Source of the DNA: Liolophura sinensis
Lineage: Eukaryota; Mollusca; Polyplacophora; Chitonida; Chitonidae
Length of the DNA: 60,000 nt
NCBI RefSeq assembly: GCF_032854445.1
Contig: NC_088302.1
Coordinates: 13,141,338 to 13,201,337 of the forward strand
Direction: 5' to 3'
Shown here: piece by piece, positions 43,891-54,473 of the stretch
Layout of the letters: each line of letters begins with the position of its first letter
Numbering within the stretch: position 1 is the stretch's first letter
Program-made: the position numbers and the translations under genes
The notes under the pieces: model-generated
Database searches by the model: none
What the model was told of the DNA's origin: nothing
The model's input: only the letters and a program-made list of their open reading frames with translations

Positions 43891-44079
43891 ATGGATTATG
43901 CAGTGAGCAGAGTAAACTTCCTCAGGTACCATTAACATAAGAGTTATATTCACAGCGTTTACGTCTTACACAACTTAGTTTTACACATTTATTCGAAAAC
44001 GTCAAACTTTTGAAAAACTTGTTTCGTTCACAGTGATAAAGATTAATGTTCATTAAATGAATTATATGAATGTGATATT

Positions 44080-44143
44080 ATTTCACTTATCCGACAGTGA
44101 CCAGCATTAGGGTGGTAGGAAACAGGACAGAGCCCGTGGGAAC
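44080..44143 (-). mobile_element. SINE core fragment
   Basis: ATTTCACTTATCCGACAGTG and CAGCATTAGGGTGGTAGGAA, then GACAGAGCCCGTGGGAA, in tail-to-core order. It is an older fragment just left of a newer SINE in the opposite orientation. Confidence 0.75.
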
Positions 44144-44179
44144 ATACGCTAATAGGTTAATGTGTATCAATGAAATAGA

Positions 44180-44424
44180 GCGCGCTAGCGCAGCGTAATG
44201 ACCCGAGGAGATTCTCACCAATGTGGTCGCTGTGAGTTCAAGTCCAGCTCATGCTGGCTTCCTCTCCGGCCGTATGTGGGAAGGTGTGTCAGCAACCTGC
44301 GGATGGTCGTGGGTTTTCCCCGGTCTGTGCCCGGTTTCCACCCACCATAATGCTGGCCGCAGTCGTATAAGTGAAATATTTTTGAGTACGGCGTAAAACA
44401 CCAATCAAATAAACAAATAAATAA
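44180..44424 (+). mobile_element. SINE, nearly full length, with 14-bp target duplication
   Basis: Starts inside the tRNA head (GCGCGCTAGCGCAGCGTAAT), keeps the B-box GAGTTCAAGTCC and complete core, and ends in the AATAAATAA tail. Perfect direct repeats ATCAATGAAATAGA flank it at 44166-44179 and 44425-44438. Confidence 0.95.
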
Positions 44425-44618
44425 ATCAATGAAATAGACGAAATTGCAAAATATATGAAGAGTTTGCACACATATTATATGTTGTATAGCAGCAAACATT
44501 ACCAGAAAGTTCCAATAGCAAATACAAGACAGAACTCAACCTGTACATGCCTATAGTTCCACGATACAGTTGCTGTCACTCTCACTAATTGGTATGCTTG
44601 TTGACGGTTGATTCTCTG

Positions 44619-45026
44619 ATTTATTTATTTATTTATTTATTTATGTACTTATTTACTTATTTATTTATTTATTTATTTATGTATTTATTTATTTATTTAT
44701 TTATTATTTGCTTGGTGTTGAAAAACGAAATCGCTGAAAAATGTTTCCCTTCTACGACGGCGGCCAGCATTAGGGTGAGAAGTTATCGCGGGAAACCAAC
44801 GATCATGCACACTTTGCTGCCAGACCTCCCCTCTTACGGCTTAAGATGAGCTGGACTTGAACTCACACAGACCACATTGGTGAGAGGCGTCTGGGTCAGT
44901 CTGCTGCGCTAGCGTGCTAATCACTCTTTCACGGAAGATCGACGCGCTGCGCTAGCACGCTAATCACTCTATCACGGAAGATCCCCACACTGCGCTAGCA
45001 CGCTAACCACTCTACCACGGAGGATC
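44619..45026 (-). mobile_element. SINE with expanded tail and triplicated tRNA head
   Basis: The tail is an 85-bp (TTTA)n run at 44619-44705. The core is diverged. The head holds three tandem units of CTGCGCTAGC(G/A)(T/C)GCTAA at 44904, 44947 and 44990, an exact 43-bp period, each ending CACGGA(A/G)GATC. Flanks CTTGTTGAC..TCTCTGA at 44597-44618 and 45027-45042 look like a target duplication with a small deletion, which places all three units inside the element. Confidence 0.85.
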
Positions 45027-45165
45027 CTTGTTGACTCTCTGAATAATAGAGTGTAGTGTAGGTCTGTAGTGTGTTGTGGAAAAATGTGTGACCATGATGA
45101 GTATAAAGGAAATCAACTATTCTTTCTGACATATTAAGATATTCAGTTTGTGTTACTGTTATGAC

Positions 45166-45269
<104 letters not shown>

Positions 45270-45399
45270 GTAGAAAATATATGAACATGTATGCATAGAA
45301 CTCAGCGTATTAGGGATAACGTAAGTTCCCTCATGCTATACAGTTGTAGGCGAATATCCTCGGTCGGTGACATCTATTACAGTTTTTTTGTGAGCGCCA

Positions 45400-46950
45400 A
45401 TGAATTGCGCCCTGGCTAAGCGGAAACCGGTATCATTTTCTGTCGACCCCCGAGACATTTAACCAATTAAGGCAGAAATTCCCTGAAGTGATCATCAGCA
45501 ATTGTCGCCTCGCATGGTGCCGGTGCCGGGAATTATACTGACAAATCCAACGATTGTTTTTAACCAATCAAAGTAATGGAAATTCGTTTCGTCGAAACTA
45601 GAAATTAGGGGTTCCATGTCAGGCCGTAACGGGCAAAATGGCAGGATGTTATTCATAGCATAACAATATCCTGTCCAAAGATCGCTATCCATCGGCTGAC
45701 TTTAACTACGCTGTCGGGTCTAACGGACTAGGGGTCCCCACCCTCTTTTTCATCCTTAATCCCATTGTGCCCGTGACCAACTTGCTTCTTTACCTAATCA
45801 AAATGCATGCGGCTTGCCTGCCATTGTTCGCCTCTCTGTTTTTCCCCTTTCTAAACTATTATCAGTTTGATTTGCTCGCTGATTGAGCCGTTTAACAGCG
45901 AGACCAGATGAGGGCGGCCTTAGCCCGCCAGACCTGACACAATGGCCCCTGCCCCCCACGGGATGGACAGCCACAATGAGCAACCACAGATTAAACCTAC
46001 GCGACTGACAAAGACCTTATGGTGGTCTCAATGCGAACCGCTAGCTCGTCGCGCGGACAATCGCTAACGAGACCTGGCAGATGAGAATAAAAAAGGTAAG
46101 CGGGAAGCAGATCTGTTAATTTAGGCTTGTCTCCGACGTGTCCGAGCCAATTGCCTCAAATTATACTATTTTCTGACTACAGCCAGCAAATTGCCGTTTC
46201 TCGAGCTTGGAACGACTGCTGATTACAGGAAGGAGCAATTCGATACATTATTGACTTCTTCCCCCAAATTGCGGCTAAGTACCGCCTGGAGATGGTATTT
46301 ATCTCCGTCTTTTCCGGATTATATGTGCCTCATGTTTGCTGAGCTACGAGCAAGTTTCCGTAACGGCCCGAGTCCCCAGTAACTTTACCATGGACGTTCT
46401 TTTCAATCAAAGACAAGTCGTTGACAGGAAGCAACCCGTCATAGCAGCCTCAATTATGACCTATCTCAAATACCGGAACTGAATAAATAAGAACGGTGGC
46501 AGGAAAAATGAAAGAGCTCGGGCATGATTTGTTCTCGTAGTCAAAGAATCTCACAGGTAATTGCTTTACATTAAACTCCTCGAAGACGAGCAGGTATAGC
46601 GGCGAATCAAAGTCTGAGCCGACGAGACAGTGTGATTAGCACTGCTTCCACTTCGCTTCAGAAAGCGTAAAAGACCTCGGCTGAATTGTCTCGGATAATT
46701 ATACCATATGGCGTATAGATTAACATGAGCGTATTAGCCGGTCGCGGACAATCAAAACTGGCAAAGAAAACATCATCGAACCAGGTTTACCTGGGGCCTG
46801 CAGGTAATAACTAAGGTTGTTAGCCTCAAGTGGCCCGGTAATTGCCTTTAACTCCTTCACTCTGGCATGCCTATCGGACAGGGATTGTTCCCCTGTGTTT
46901 GACATACAGGACATGCGGATAATGAGGCGGTGTTTAGCTTAACGTTCCTT
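45400..46950. promoter_or_regulatory. Candidate conserved non-coding region (gene desert)
   Basis: About 1.5 kb of complex sequence, free of the repeats that fill the flanks, with more CpG than the surroundings and TCF-like (CAAAGATC) and homeodomain-like words. No convincing coding frame. It may hold long-range enhancers for SKOR or another developmental gene; this is inference. Confidence 0.3.
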
Positions 46951-47413
46951 ATGTTTGATTTCTACCGATGCCGAACATTTAAGTTTCATCAAATCACAAA
47001 GGCACCAATTAAGCTTTTGTGTGAAAGTTTCAACAAAAATACTTTCCATAATTTTTTAGCCGAGTAGCAAAAGTTGCGTAGCAACATCCACTTTGGACAA
47101 ACGTTTCGAGGAAGTGAGCAAACCGATTTGAGTCATTTGTATTGTTTGAACTATTCGAGAAAGAAAATCAATGTAATTATATACTACTGGAGTTGAAGAA
47201 CTTACATTTAACGTCATTCCTGATTTAAGGTCTAAATTATGCGAACAACAATTAATCATCCCATATGCAGTGACCACTTTAATGAAACATCGAACAGAGG
47301 TTTGTTTCCGCAAATACTGGTATGCGCCAAGTCAGCTGGGTACCCAGATGGCGCTGTTGTAGAAGCATAAAGTGACGTCATTAAAACGGACGATCTCCAT
47401 AAGAATTTGTGGT
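46951..47413. other. Intergenic sequence, nothing recognised
   Basis: A minus-strand ORF at 47056-47313 has no recognised features. Confidence 0.35.
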
Positions 47414-47662
47414 CCAGGTGAGTTCAAGTCCAGCTCATGATCTCTTCAGTCAAACGGGGAAGGACGCCCTCGCCTTCTTCCTCTTCAGTCATACGGGGAA
47501 GGACTGACTGCGGATGGGCGGGGGGAGGGGGAGGGGGGGGGGGGTGTCGGTTTCGGTTTTCTCCCTGTTCGGTTTCCTCTCGCCATATATAATGGTGGCG
47601 GCCATCGTATAAGTGAAATATTCTTGAGCACCGCGCGAAACTCCAATCAAATAAATAAATAA
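47414..47662 (+). mobile_element. SINE with internal duplication and poly-G insertion
   Basis: The B-box GAGTTCAAGTCCAGCTCATG is followed by two copies of CTCTTCAGTCA(A/T)ACGGGGAA (about 47443 and 47482, 39-bp offset). A G-rich run (47517-47545) replaces part of the core, then the normal tail follows. Downstream of the tail is ATACATTGGCAAA, the same flank as the SINE at 36 kb. Confidence 0.85.
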
Positions 47663-47674
47663 ATACATTGGCAA

Positions 47675-49464
47675 ATATACATATATGTGAGAAGATATTG
47701 AAAAGAGATAGTGTTTCCTTCTTCAGGCACGGTAAGCACAGGAACATGCGTTAAACATGATTGTATGTGGTTGAACACCTCCGAATATTGTACATCTCGC
47801 ATGAGATTGGTGACAGGAAGAAAATGATGTCACGATAGCACCCGGCTATGCAAAATATAGAAATATTAGAAATATGACCACAACAGAAGATTTTTTTGTT
47901 TGTTTGTTTGTTTGCGCCGAAAAGCGCCGAAAAGAAAACATTCACTTTGGTATCCAACCCACTCCCCAGTTATTTATGAAACCAATCAGTAGAAACTTGT
48001 GCAACTTTCAATTCTCAAAAGATGCAAGCATTTTTTCCTGCGTTCTAGCTGTCTGTGTACAACTAGCGGTGATGAAATTGCTGCAATTAATTTATGAAAT
48101 TTTCATTAAAGTCATAATGTGCGCCTTGAACGCCGCATGTGAAGTATGAAATCACATATATATGTTGGACTGATCGGCTTCTAAAACAATGAGACTTAAG
48201 TGTTTTATTTTGTACCACGTCACGTGAGTTCACACACGCCTGCGTCTGTCTTTGACTGTCCAATATATGTAATAGAACTCTTAAATTGTGCTACCACCGA
48301 CATATTCTATTATTAATGCTTTGAGTGAAGGACCAGACGAACATGCTGCAAAAACTCTTTCTTTTCACAAAGCGGAGAGCCGATTATTTTGTTCCTGATT
48401 GTTTCCAGTTCGAATTTCTTCATCCCCTTAATCCTAGGGACTCTGTATGTATATATGGCCCTGTGGCGTTTTAGGGCTGGGGGCACGCACTGACATTTGT
48501 ACACTATCACGACCCATTCATCAAAGATCCCCGATTACCTTTCTACGGTAAAACAAACTAATTGGGCAATATATCTGATTAAATGGATGCCCCTGGATAC
48601 ACTATACACTATTTGATCGCCACAGGTAAGAGGTTTTCCATTGAAACACCCCCAAGGTATGAGACCCATGGGGCTTGTACCTTTCCTCTCTTCCTCCGCA
48701 ATGCACAAAAGCAGAAATTAAAGAGTAAGATACTGGAGGATATTACATATAAAGTGAATAAACCAATATATCATTTTTGTTGTAATGAATAAAATTATGC
48801 GATCGTTGAAAACACAAGCTTAAATATGTATTTAACAAAATTTAAAAAAAAAAACAATTATGTAATTTCAAATAAATGTTATGGCATTAAATAAATTAAT
48901 GTAGTCTATGCAATCCATGTTGAAATTAGAATATTCAAATTAACCGTGTCTAGAATATGAAACATTAACTGATTGATTGACTGAGTGACTGAGCGACTGA
49001 CTGGATATTGTTCATCAAACATCTGTTTCATGTAGATGTTTTTTTTTTTATTAGCTTGTATATTTTATATAAATCTTGTTTCACAAGCTAATCGTATTTT
49101 GAAGACATCACTTCAGTAATATGCAGTCAATATGAATTCCATGCATACACTATAGGGCTTTTTGACTGAGGTACGCGTATTGAAAGACTTCTAAAAGTAC
49201 CGGTAGGGCTAACAAGTAATCGTGATGAAACAAAATTAAGACGACAAATCGCAGTATTTCCGCTTTGTCCTTTACCGTAATTCTAGACCTTCTCTTTTTT
49301 CTTTCTATATAGTTCATTCATCCAGTTACGAGTATAGGCCTAAACATGAGAATGACGGAGAGCCATCAGAGCAGGAAAGGACTTCGTTCTTTATAATCTA
49401 TAAAAAAAACAACCATGTCATTAAAAGCATACTGTTAAATCCCGTTACGTAGTAAAGAAACAAC
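47675..49464. other. AT-rich gene-free stretch
   Basis: Short ORFs (47874-48149, 48313-48510, 48583-48792) have no recognisable features. A (TGTT)n patch lies at 47897-47915. Confidence 0.35.
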
Positions 49465-49476
49465 ACGAACCTTAAA

Positions 49477-49729
49477 TTTATTTATTTATTTGATTGGTGT
49501 TTTACGCCGTACTCAAGAATATTTCACTTATACGACGGCGGCCAGCATTATGGTGGGTGGAAACAGGGCACAGACCGGGGGAAACCCACGACCATCCGCA
49601 GGTTGCTGCCAGACCTTACCACTTATGGCCGGAGAGGAAGCCAGCATGAGCTGGACTTGAACTCACAGCGACCACATTGGTGAGAGACTCCTGGGTCATT
49701 ACGCTGCGCTAGCGCGCTAACCAACTGAG
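49477..49729 (-). mobile_element. Full-length SINE with 12-bp target duplication
   Basis: A complete copy from the (TTTA)n tail to the head (GCGCTAGCGCGCTAACCAAC). Perfect direct repeats ACGAACCTTAAA lie at 49465-49476 and 49730-49741. Low divergence from the 40.5-kb copy suggests recent activity. Confidence 0.95.
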
Positions 49730-50039
49730 ACGAACCTTAAAGGGTAATATTACTTTACACCACTAATAAATCATGTTTAAAGTTATTGTCCGGTTTCCAG
49801 TTGCCGGGTTTGTTACAAAGCGTAAGTCACACCAGATTCAGAGAAGAGACAGAAGAAGCTGTCTGTGCCAGCACAGATCTGAGAAGACTGATTAGCCCAG
49901 TCAACAGGAATGGGAAATCAATATAAACCTGATGCCTGGCAAGACTGTACCTTCTGTTGAGAACTCACTGTTGATTACTATAAATTAGTGCATAGGAAAC
50001 TTCAAATTAAGCCAAGCCGGCGGATGGGAGGTATTTTGG

Positions 50040-50470
50040 CCGATTGTTTCGCGGATGGGGTGCAATATCACACTGGAATTCTGAGCGCGCCATATAAATA
50101 TGTCTAATGAGTGATAGTTTGGATATGATATGTGCTATCACGAGGCAGATCCGAAGGGACAAAGTGATTGGCCCGAAGACGACACCATGTGATCATTAAT
50201 CCAGCCGGCTGATACATGTAGACACCGTGCCTATTGACTGGCCGGCTCTCTTCTCTCAGTCGCTTAATAAATACAATTATCCTCGGTGTTAGATATGACG
50301 TGTGATACAGCCTATGATGTATGATGTGCGCTGGGCAAAGATCACTCAGCTTCTGCACACCGCCAGGCTCTCATATCTCCGCTAGCTAACGATTCGCTTC
50401 TCTCCTCGTTTTGCTGCTGGAAGCCATTACACGAAAATTCATGGGTCGCTCGGATCACGCTGTGTATTCT
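50040..50470. promoter_or_regulatory. Candidate conserved non-coding block
   Basis: Complex, repeat-free sequence in a gene desert, GC-richer than its flanks, with a GGGCAAAGATCACTCAGC stretch and several TGATAG/CTATCA words. Composition-based guess at an enhancer. Confidence 0.25.
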
Positions 50471-51380
50471 CACCGACTAAACATTTTAGAGCAAAGACTA
50501 ACTTAATAACCACTAACTATTTTATAATTGATTTATTCTCGATAAAAGAAAAATAACTGTTACACACTGATCGGTTGAATATGTAGTACAATTCACAGGG
50601 CTGAATCATGTAATTTCATGATAGGCCTATATGCTGTGTCTGTGTTTTGTACTAATCAGAGAATATAGGAGTAAAAATGTGATCGTTTGTAATTTAAATA
50701 AAGATATATAGAGAGTTAACAAACAAAAGGTTTTTAGCCTAATCCAAAGAGAGCGTTCTTCACGTGTTTTGAGATGTGAATTCAAGTATGTATCTATATA
50801 TAGTGTATATTATAAACCAAAACTTACCTCAGCAACAAAATATTGTCAATTTATATAGTGTATTCAAGATATTTATTATTTTCCGAATGTCATATATATA
50901 ATGCCTTGTTCACCATCGTCTATATAAGTCACATTTTTATTTTACATTTACATTTAGTTACATTTGGTATATAGGCATAGAATTGTTCCAAACGGTAAAT
51001 GCATATGAAAACACTCCATCCACAACGATTAACTGTTTGCCGTTATGTATGATCCAAATCTAGATCAAATAACCGATGTGTTTTTAATATAATGGAAGCC
51101 GATTAATTGCAACTTCCAGAAACATCTATCGATCAATGTTTTTATTACTATACCATGATAGTGATAGCATGTGGCATGAACGTGTCATGACTAAATTTAG
51201 GAAATGTTATTTTCAAACTTACGATCTATAATTTCCACTGAGGAAAACCTTTAATTAAGTGTCACGAAGGTATGATATCAGCTTTTGTATGTTGGTAATT
51301 AAAGCCATTTTAATATGTAACTGAATCTCTCTAGCATTTGGAGTTAACAAAGTTCAGTGAACGTTAACAATAAATGACCC
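50471..51380. other. AT-rich intergenic sequence
   Basis: Nothing recognised. Confidence 0.4.
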
Positions 51381-51598
51381 AGTGTCGCTTATATAGTCTA
51401 TATATAAGAATGAAGAGTTGTATAATGTGCTTTCAGTGTCGCTTATATAGTCTATATATATAAGAATGAAGAGTTGTATAATGTGCTTTCAGTGTCGCTT
51501 ATATAGTCTATATATAAGAATGAAGAGTTGTATAATGTGCTTTCAGTGTCGCTTATATAGTCTATATATAAGAATGAAGAGTTGTATAATGTGCTTTC
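51381..51598. repeat. 54-bp tandem repeat, four units
   Basis: Units starting AGTGTCGCTTATATAGTCTA begin at 51381, 51435, 51491 and 51545. The second unit is 56 bp, from one extra TA in its TATATATA tract. Near identity shows recent expansion. The plus-strand ORF starting 51466 reads the repeat as MKSCIMCFQCRLYSLYIR and is probably not coding. Confidence 0.93.
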
Positions 51599-52049
51599 AT
51601 GCCAAGAATATTATTCAACACCGACAAACATTTACTCAGTTTCAGAGCACATATACTTTTTTTACTTTCATATATATATTTCTCATATTAATATGTATAT
51701 TTGTTTCTGTACTCTCTAACTTCATTCATTTATATGTACCGGTAGTCTTTTATTTATTACCTGATGTCTTCCTCTATCTTTTTTTTTTTTTTTTGATGAT
51801 CATCTTGAAAGGGTTATCTTCCTTTTTTCTTTGTGATAAATTATTGCAAGCATATTTCTTATCTTATACAATTTAACCATTGCTATATTTGGCCACGGTC
51901 AATAAAGTCTTCCTGTAAGGTTACCAGCAATCTTGATATGACTCTAAAAGTAAAGGATGGATATTCAAGAACAAATAGTTCCATTCTCCTTCAGTGGTAA
52001 GGCTTTTCCAAGACCCATTACAACAATTTGTTGGCGTCTTCAGTGTGAT

Positions 52050-52298
52050 TACACTCAAAAAAATAATCTGTTAATTCTAACAGTAGAAAGTAGAATTGTG
52101 CTAGAATGCATTTTGTTATTTCAAGATACTGCTGTGTAATATTCAACATAACATTCTGTTTGTAGATAGAATCTTTATGTTGAATTACAAAAGAATATTT
52201 GTGCTAAAGAAGAATCTGCTCCAATAACAGAACACATTCTGTATCACCCAGACAACATACTTTCTGTTAAATTCAACATATTACTTTTTGAGAGTATA
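52050..52298. mobile_element. MITE with about 40-bp terminal inverted repeats
   Basis: The left end CACTCAAAAAAATAATCTGTTAATTCTAACAG and right end CTGTTAAATTCAACATATTACTTTTTGAGAGT are near reverse complements, both flanked by TA, a possible 2-bp target duplication. The interior repeats TTCAACATA and AGAAT phrases. No coding capacity. Confidence 0.75.
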
Positions 52299-52441
52299 CC
52301 TGGCTGTGTCGTTACTTGGCATATTTATCTATATCTGATAACTTATAAAGAAAGCGCTTTCCCTCTCAAACACGACCCCCTCCCCTGCCCACCCCAACCC
52401 ACCTGAGCAGAATCCGCCGTTAGATTCACACACAGGCACAT

Positions 52442-52601
52442 TTATTTATTTATTTCATTGGTATTTTACGCCGTACTCAATAATATTTCACTTACACGAC
52501 GGGGACCAGCATTATGATGGGAGGAAACTAGGCAGAGTCCGGCGGAAACCCACGACCATCCGCAGGTTGCTGGTAGACCGTCCCATGTGAGGCCGGAGAG
52601 G
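52442..52601 (-). mobile_element. SINE, 5'-truncated, with 13-bp target duplication
   Basis: Tail and core to GGCCGGAGAGG. Direct repeats CACACAGGCACAT lie at 52429-52441 and 52602-52614. The truncation point is close to that of the SINE at 35976. Confidence 0.92.
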
Positions 52602-52795
52602 CACACAGGCACATCTGCCCTCACGTATTGATACATAGGCTAATGGAAAATGTACATCATATTTATTTTAAACAACGCACAAACGGCAACCAAATTTCAT
52701 TTCTCTCCCTGGCACTACATAAATCATTAATGGCAATACCATTAATTATCGTAACGTTATCGCTTATACTAACACCAGCTACAGAAAATCTTCCT

Positions 52796-52862
52796 TTGCC
52801 TCAGTTGGTAGAGTCCTGGACGTCAGTCCGGGGTCAAATCCCTGTGTTGTTCAGGGCACAGA
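52796..52862 (+). other. tRNA-like sequence
   Basis: TGCCTCAGTTGGTAGAG (A-box-like) and GGGTCAAATCCC (B-box-like, 52831-52842) are closer together than in a real tRNA (about 34 bp). Probably a relic of a tRNA-derived retroposon. Confidence 0.4.
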
Positions 52863-53251
52863 GAAAATCTTTAAACCATTACGGACTTGCAATGCATGTA
52901 ACTCACCTTAAATTAATTAAAAAATTACAAGTGCAATGTTTAAACTTCTTTAGCGCCAGACTGGTCCTTGACTTTGGCTGTGGCCTTAAATAAGGAAGTT
53001 TGTCAGGCAACTGGTAAAATGAGGTGGTCTCTTAGGCTCTCATTCCCTCCCACCCCCATCCCAACAACCCTTAACCTGACAGTTCATGGTATAACCAGCG
53101 TGACGTATTCTCCCTTCATTCTCATATGGGCACAACAAGCGCTCAACAACTATCGTGTGGCCATGTGTACAGTCTAACGTTCACTAAAAACCAATTGTTG
53201 TAGTCCACCAATATAGTGAATCTGTATATATCACATCGTAGGAAAGTTACG

Positions 53252-53350
53252 TCAGTAACCTGCCAAAGGTCGGTGGTTTACACCGGGCACTTCAGTTTGT
53301 TGAAACGTTCTTGAGTACACATGCCGTTAAATTACACTTAAATAAATCAA
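53252..53350 (+). mobile_element. SINE relic
   Basis: GTCAGTAACCTGCCAAAGGT, CACCGGGCAC, GTTCTTGAGTACAC and a final AATAAATCAAA follow the SINE order but are heavily diverged. Confidence 0.6.
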
Positions 53351-54375
53351 AACTGTTAAAATATAATTATAAAATGGGAGACAGGTGTCGTTTTTCGAAA
53401 ATATTTATACGAATAAAGACTGGAAATCGAGGGGATTATTGTACTTTTCACTGCGACAAGCATGCAGCTCTGTAAGTTGCTATGTCTGTCAGTCGGTCTG
53501 TCAGACTTTTTACATTCTATCTTTTAGCAAGAGCCATTCACTTAATACCTGACCTGTGTATAAGATGACATCGGCTTTTTGCAAGATGTCGCAGCTATAC
53601 AGCGAATTTGATCTTTTTTTCTTCAAGATGTATTTTGATAGGGCACTTGCTGAGCGATTAAAGGTGTCAAGTTCTTAGGTAATGTTACTCTCACTGTGAG
53701 ATTGGTTGGCCATGTTCTCAGCTTAGTTTCCACGTTGGATCAGTGTTTCTGAAAGCTAATTTTAGAGAGCCTTTTAACATTGGGTCAAGTGTTATCGACA
53801 TAGCGTTTACGAGACAGGGTCATAAATATGTTAGCATACAGATAGACCTGCATGCTCTGCTCAGATAGATCGCCGTCATGTGACCGAAATAATCCTGAAC
53901 AATTTAACCACAGCCGCGTCACTTATGTAAATGTCAGCTTGTCAGCACTTCCTCATTTATGACCGAGGGAATGATGTAGCGGGTACATTGTATTCGGTAA
54001 CATGCAAATCCTGTTTTTGCTTCCGTCTTGCATAAAATAACCTATTTACTGACTTCACATGGTGAACACAGTAATCTAGCCTTCCACTACCCTAGATACA
54101 GCTCCGCACGCAGGGTCCAAAGTCGGTTTACTCTGTTCTATGTACATTCGAAATGGAACATTCAGCTACTGAATCTACTGAACTCGTATAGTGTATAGAG
54201 TGGCTGGAATTTCAGACGACACGACGTAGAGCATGGCTTAAATGTTTGAACAGCCGGCCTTGAAAGACAAGTCCACCGTGTTGTAGGTCTATATAGCTAA
54301 AATATGTCACCTTATACGCATGTACGGTAATGGCGTAACAGAAAGGCCTGCCTGCCTGTCTGTTGTTTCCTGCCA
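53351..54375. other. Upstream flank of the first visible Spinster exon
   Basis: No gene or repeat recognised. It may hold the Spinster promoter or an intron preceding the visible exon. Confidence 0.35.
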
Positions 54376-54385
54376 GGCTGACGTC

Positions 54386-54473
54386 ATGGGGATACGGGGG
54401 AACCGTTACGTGACATTGGCTGTCCTGGTCCTAGTCCACACCGTGACGTATATGGACAGATATACGCTGGCTG
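54386..54473 (+). CDS. SPNS: Spinster exon 1 (TM1)
   Basis: ATG at 54386 opens [20 protein letters not shown], continuing [10 protein letters not shown]. Donor G|GTAAGT at 54474, phase 1. If the AG at 54374-54375 is used as an acceptor, the exon begins at 54376 and the real start lies further left. Confidence 0.85.

Noticed and set aside
52796-52862. tRNA gene
   Set aside because: A- and B-box-like words are too close and no cloverleaf forms.
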